Shown: positions 62,952-64,000 of the stretch, one piece after another
Position numbering within the stretch: the stretch's first letter is position 1
Layout of the letters: each line of letters begins with the position of its first letter
DNA from: Acidimicrobiales bacterium
GTDB lineage: Bacteria > Actinomycetota > Acidimicrobiia > Acidimicrobiales > SZUA-35
Assembly (NCBI GenBank): GCA_041394265.1
Contig: JAWKIO010000005.1
Span: forward strand, 2,914,001 to 2,978,000
Reading direction: 5' to 3'
Length of the DNA stretch: 64,000 nucleotides
Made by a program: the position numbers and the translations under genes
Notes under the pieces: model-generated
Databases searched by the model: none
The model's input: only the letters and a program-made list of their open reading frames with translations
Told to the model about the DNA's origin: nothing

Positions 62952-64000
62952 ACGGGCCATGTTCTCGCTGTAGAACTTGTCGAGGACGTCGTCATCGAAC
63001 CCCGCGAGTGACGTCTCGAATCGTCCGTGCGGGTTGCGGCCGCCTTCGATGTGCGGGTAGTCGCTCGAGAAGAGATAGAGGTCGGCGTTCGACTCCCGGA
63101 TGAGCTGGCCGACGTCTTCGAACGGATAGGGCGTGAACGCCATCTGCTCGGTGATCTGTTCCGACGGCGTTCGGGTGAGGCCGGCGAGTTCGGGCTCGGA
63201 GCGCTTCCAGATCTCCGCGATCAGGTCGAGTCGCCGAAGCATCGCCGGCACCCAGCCGGCGCCGAGTTCCACCACACCCACGCGCAACGAACGGTGGCGT
63301 TCGAGCACGCCATCGAGCACCATCGTGCCCACGAAGGTCTCGGCGGCGTGGTGCACTGCGATCATGTCCTTGCCTCGGACGTTCTCTCCGCCACCCAGCC
63401 AGTCGGTCGGCACGTCGCGTCCGGTGTTCATCCAGTCGGTCTTGAGCTGGAGCGGATGACCCCCGATGTGGAGCAGGATCGTGATGCCGGCTTCGGCGGC
63501 GCGGGCCCAGAATGGATCCAGATCGTCGTGACCGGGTGATCGCTGGCCGGCGGGACGGTGAGGGACCCAGACCGCTCCCAAGCCGAGGTCGATGACCTGC
63601 TCGAGATCGACCAATGCGTGCGATGGGTCGTCGAGGACGGCCGCGCCGACACCGATGAGGCGATCGTCGTTGGCGCAGAAGGCGGCCATGCCGCGGTTGT
63701 GCGCAGCGATCGACGCGGCCTGGGCTGCGGGATCCTTGATCGCCGAGAAGATCTGCTCCGTGCTGAACGTGGCGAACACCCACTGGCGCTCGTAGCCGAG
63801 CTGGTCGAGTGCCTGTGACCGCTCCGCCGCATTGAAGGCGCCGAGTGCTTCGTAGCCCTTGGGTCCGCTCAGGAGTTGGCTGCCGAGCGCGATCATCGCG
63901 TCGATGCGCTCCGGGGCATGACCACCCCGCTCGTCGAGGCGGTCGAGCGCATCGGCCAGCTTGCCGCCGCCACTCAGGCTCAACCGTGGAACGAGGTCGA
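62922..64000 (-). CDS. Amidohydrolase 2 family protein (partial)
   Basis: The frame is open through the right edge, so the N-terminus with the expected HxH metal motif is missing. The visible part has the TIM-barrel amidohydrolase pattern: HIGGHPLQLKTDW supplies a His, AVHHAAETFVGTMVLDG a second, and LYLFSSDYPHIEGG the final Asp. RLSLSGGGKLADALD near the cut end fits family members in actinobacteria. It could be a decarboxylase or hydrolase. It converges with the SCP2 gene. Confidence 0.88.
   Translation of the reverse strand, partial: DLVPRLSLSGGGKLADALDRLDERGGHAPERIDAMIALGSQLLSGPKGYEALGAFNAAERSQALDQLGYERQWVFATFSTEQIFSAIKDPAAQAASIAAHNRGMAAFCANDDRLIGVGAAVLDDPSHALVDLEQVIDLGLGAVWVPHRPAGQRSPGHDDLDPFWARAAEAGITILLHIGGHPLQLKTDWMNTGRDVPTDWLGGGENVRGKDMIAVHHAAETFVGTMVLDGVLERHRSLRVGVVELGAGWVPAMLRRLDLIAEIWKRSEPELAGLTRTPSEQITEQMAFTPYPFEDVGQLIRESNADLYLFSSDYPHIEGGRNPHGRFETSLAGFDDDVLDKFYSENMARLMGWASPTD

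Overview
The window is high-GC DNA from an actinobacterium. Supporting genes are a mycothiol-conjugate amidase of the Mca type, an imuA-imuB plus dnaE2 mutasome with actinobacterial-type SOS boxes, a DUF222/HNH (13E12-type) protein and an SCP2-domain protein. At least a dozen genes have a TAnnnT -10 box ending only 6 to 8 bases before the start codon, so they are probably transcribed without leaders. The class cannot be fixed from sequence alone; Acidimicrobiia or a relative is a guess. There are no rRNA or tRNA genes, CRISPR arrays or recognisable transposases.

From 1.4 to 13.1 kb lies a respiratory locus built around one divergent promoter region (6518-6650). Leftward runs a tightly overlapped operon: cytochrome c with a membrane tail, a GltD-like iron-sulfur flavoprotein, a b6-type cytochrome b, a separate subunit-IV-like protein, a Rieske protein and a second cytochrome c. 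Rightward run a B-type (ba3) oxidase (subunits IIa, II, I), a 737-residue fusion of cytochrome b, two [4Fe-4S] clusters, an MvhD/FlpD-like domain and cytochrome c, then two SCO proteins. Two identical GGGAACAAAGTCCC sites are centred exactly 43.5 bp from the two divergent start codons.

From 13.2 to 38.2 kb are mostly housekeeping and metabolic genes: rnhB, lipoproteins, a GHMP kinase, the SOS-controlled imuA-imuB pair, a molybdopterin oxidoreductase, an exporter with paired operators, an aldo/keto reductase, a zinc alcohol dehydrogenase, a MarR regulator, larC-larB-larE for the nickel-pincer cofactor (no larA here), a TetR-linked membrane cluster, folE, hisE-hisG, an M20 peptidase, a CBM48 protein, a TetR/MFS pair and a universal stress protein.

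From 38.4 to 48.2 kb the sequence looks accessory: a DUF222/HNH protein, a GNAT, four small secreted proteins or lipoproteins, several unrecognised genes, palindromes, and a ParDE toxin-antitoxin pair with a clear autoregulatory promoter.

From 48.3 to 64 kb: dnaE2 under its own SOS box, an MFS carrier, typA, a Nudix hydrolase, a PEBP lipoprotein, an SLC41/MgtE-like cation permease coupled to a PhoU/TrkA-C regulator, an SPFH-NfeD pair, mca, an SCP2 protein and an amidohydrolase cut by the window end. The first gene is cut by the left edge.
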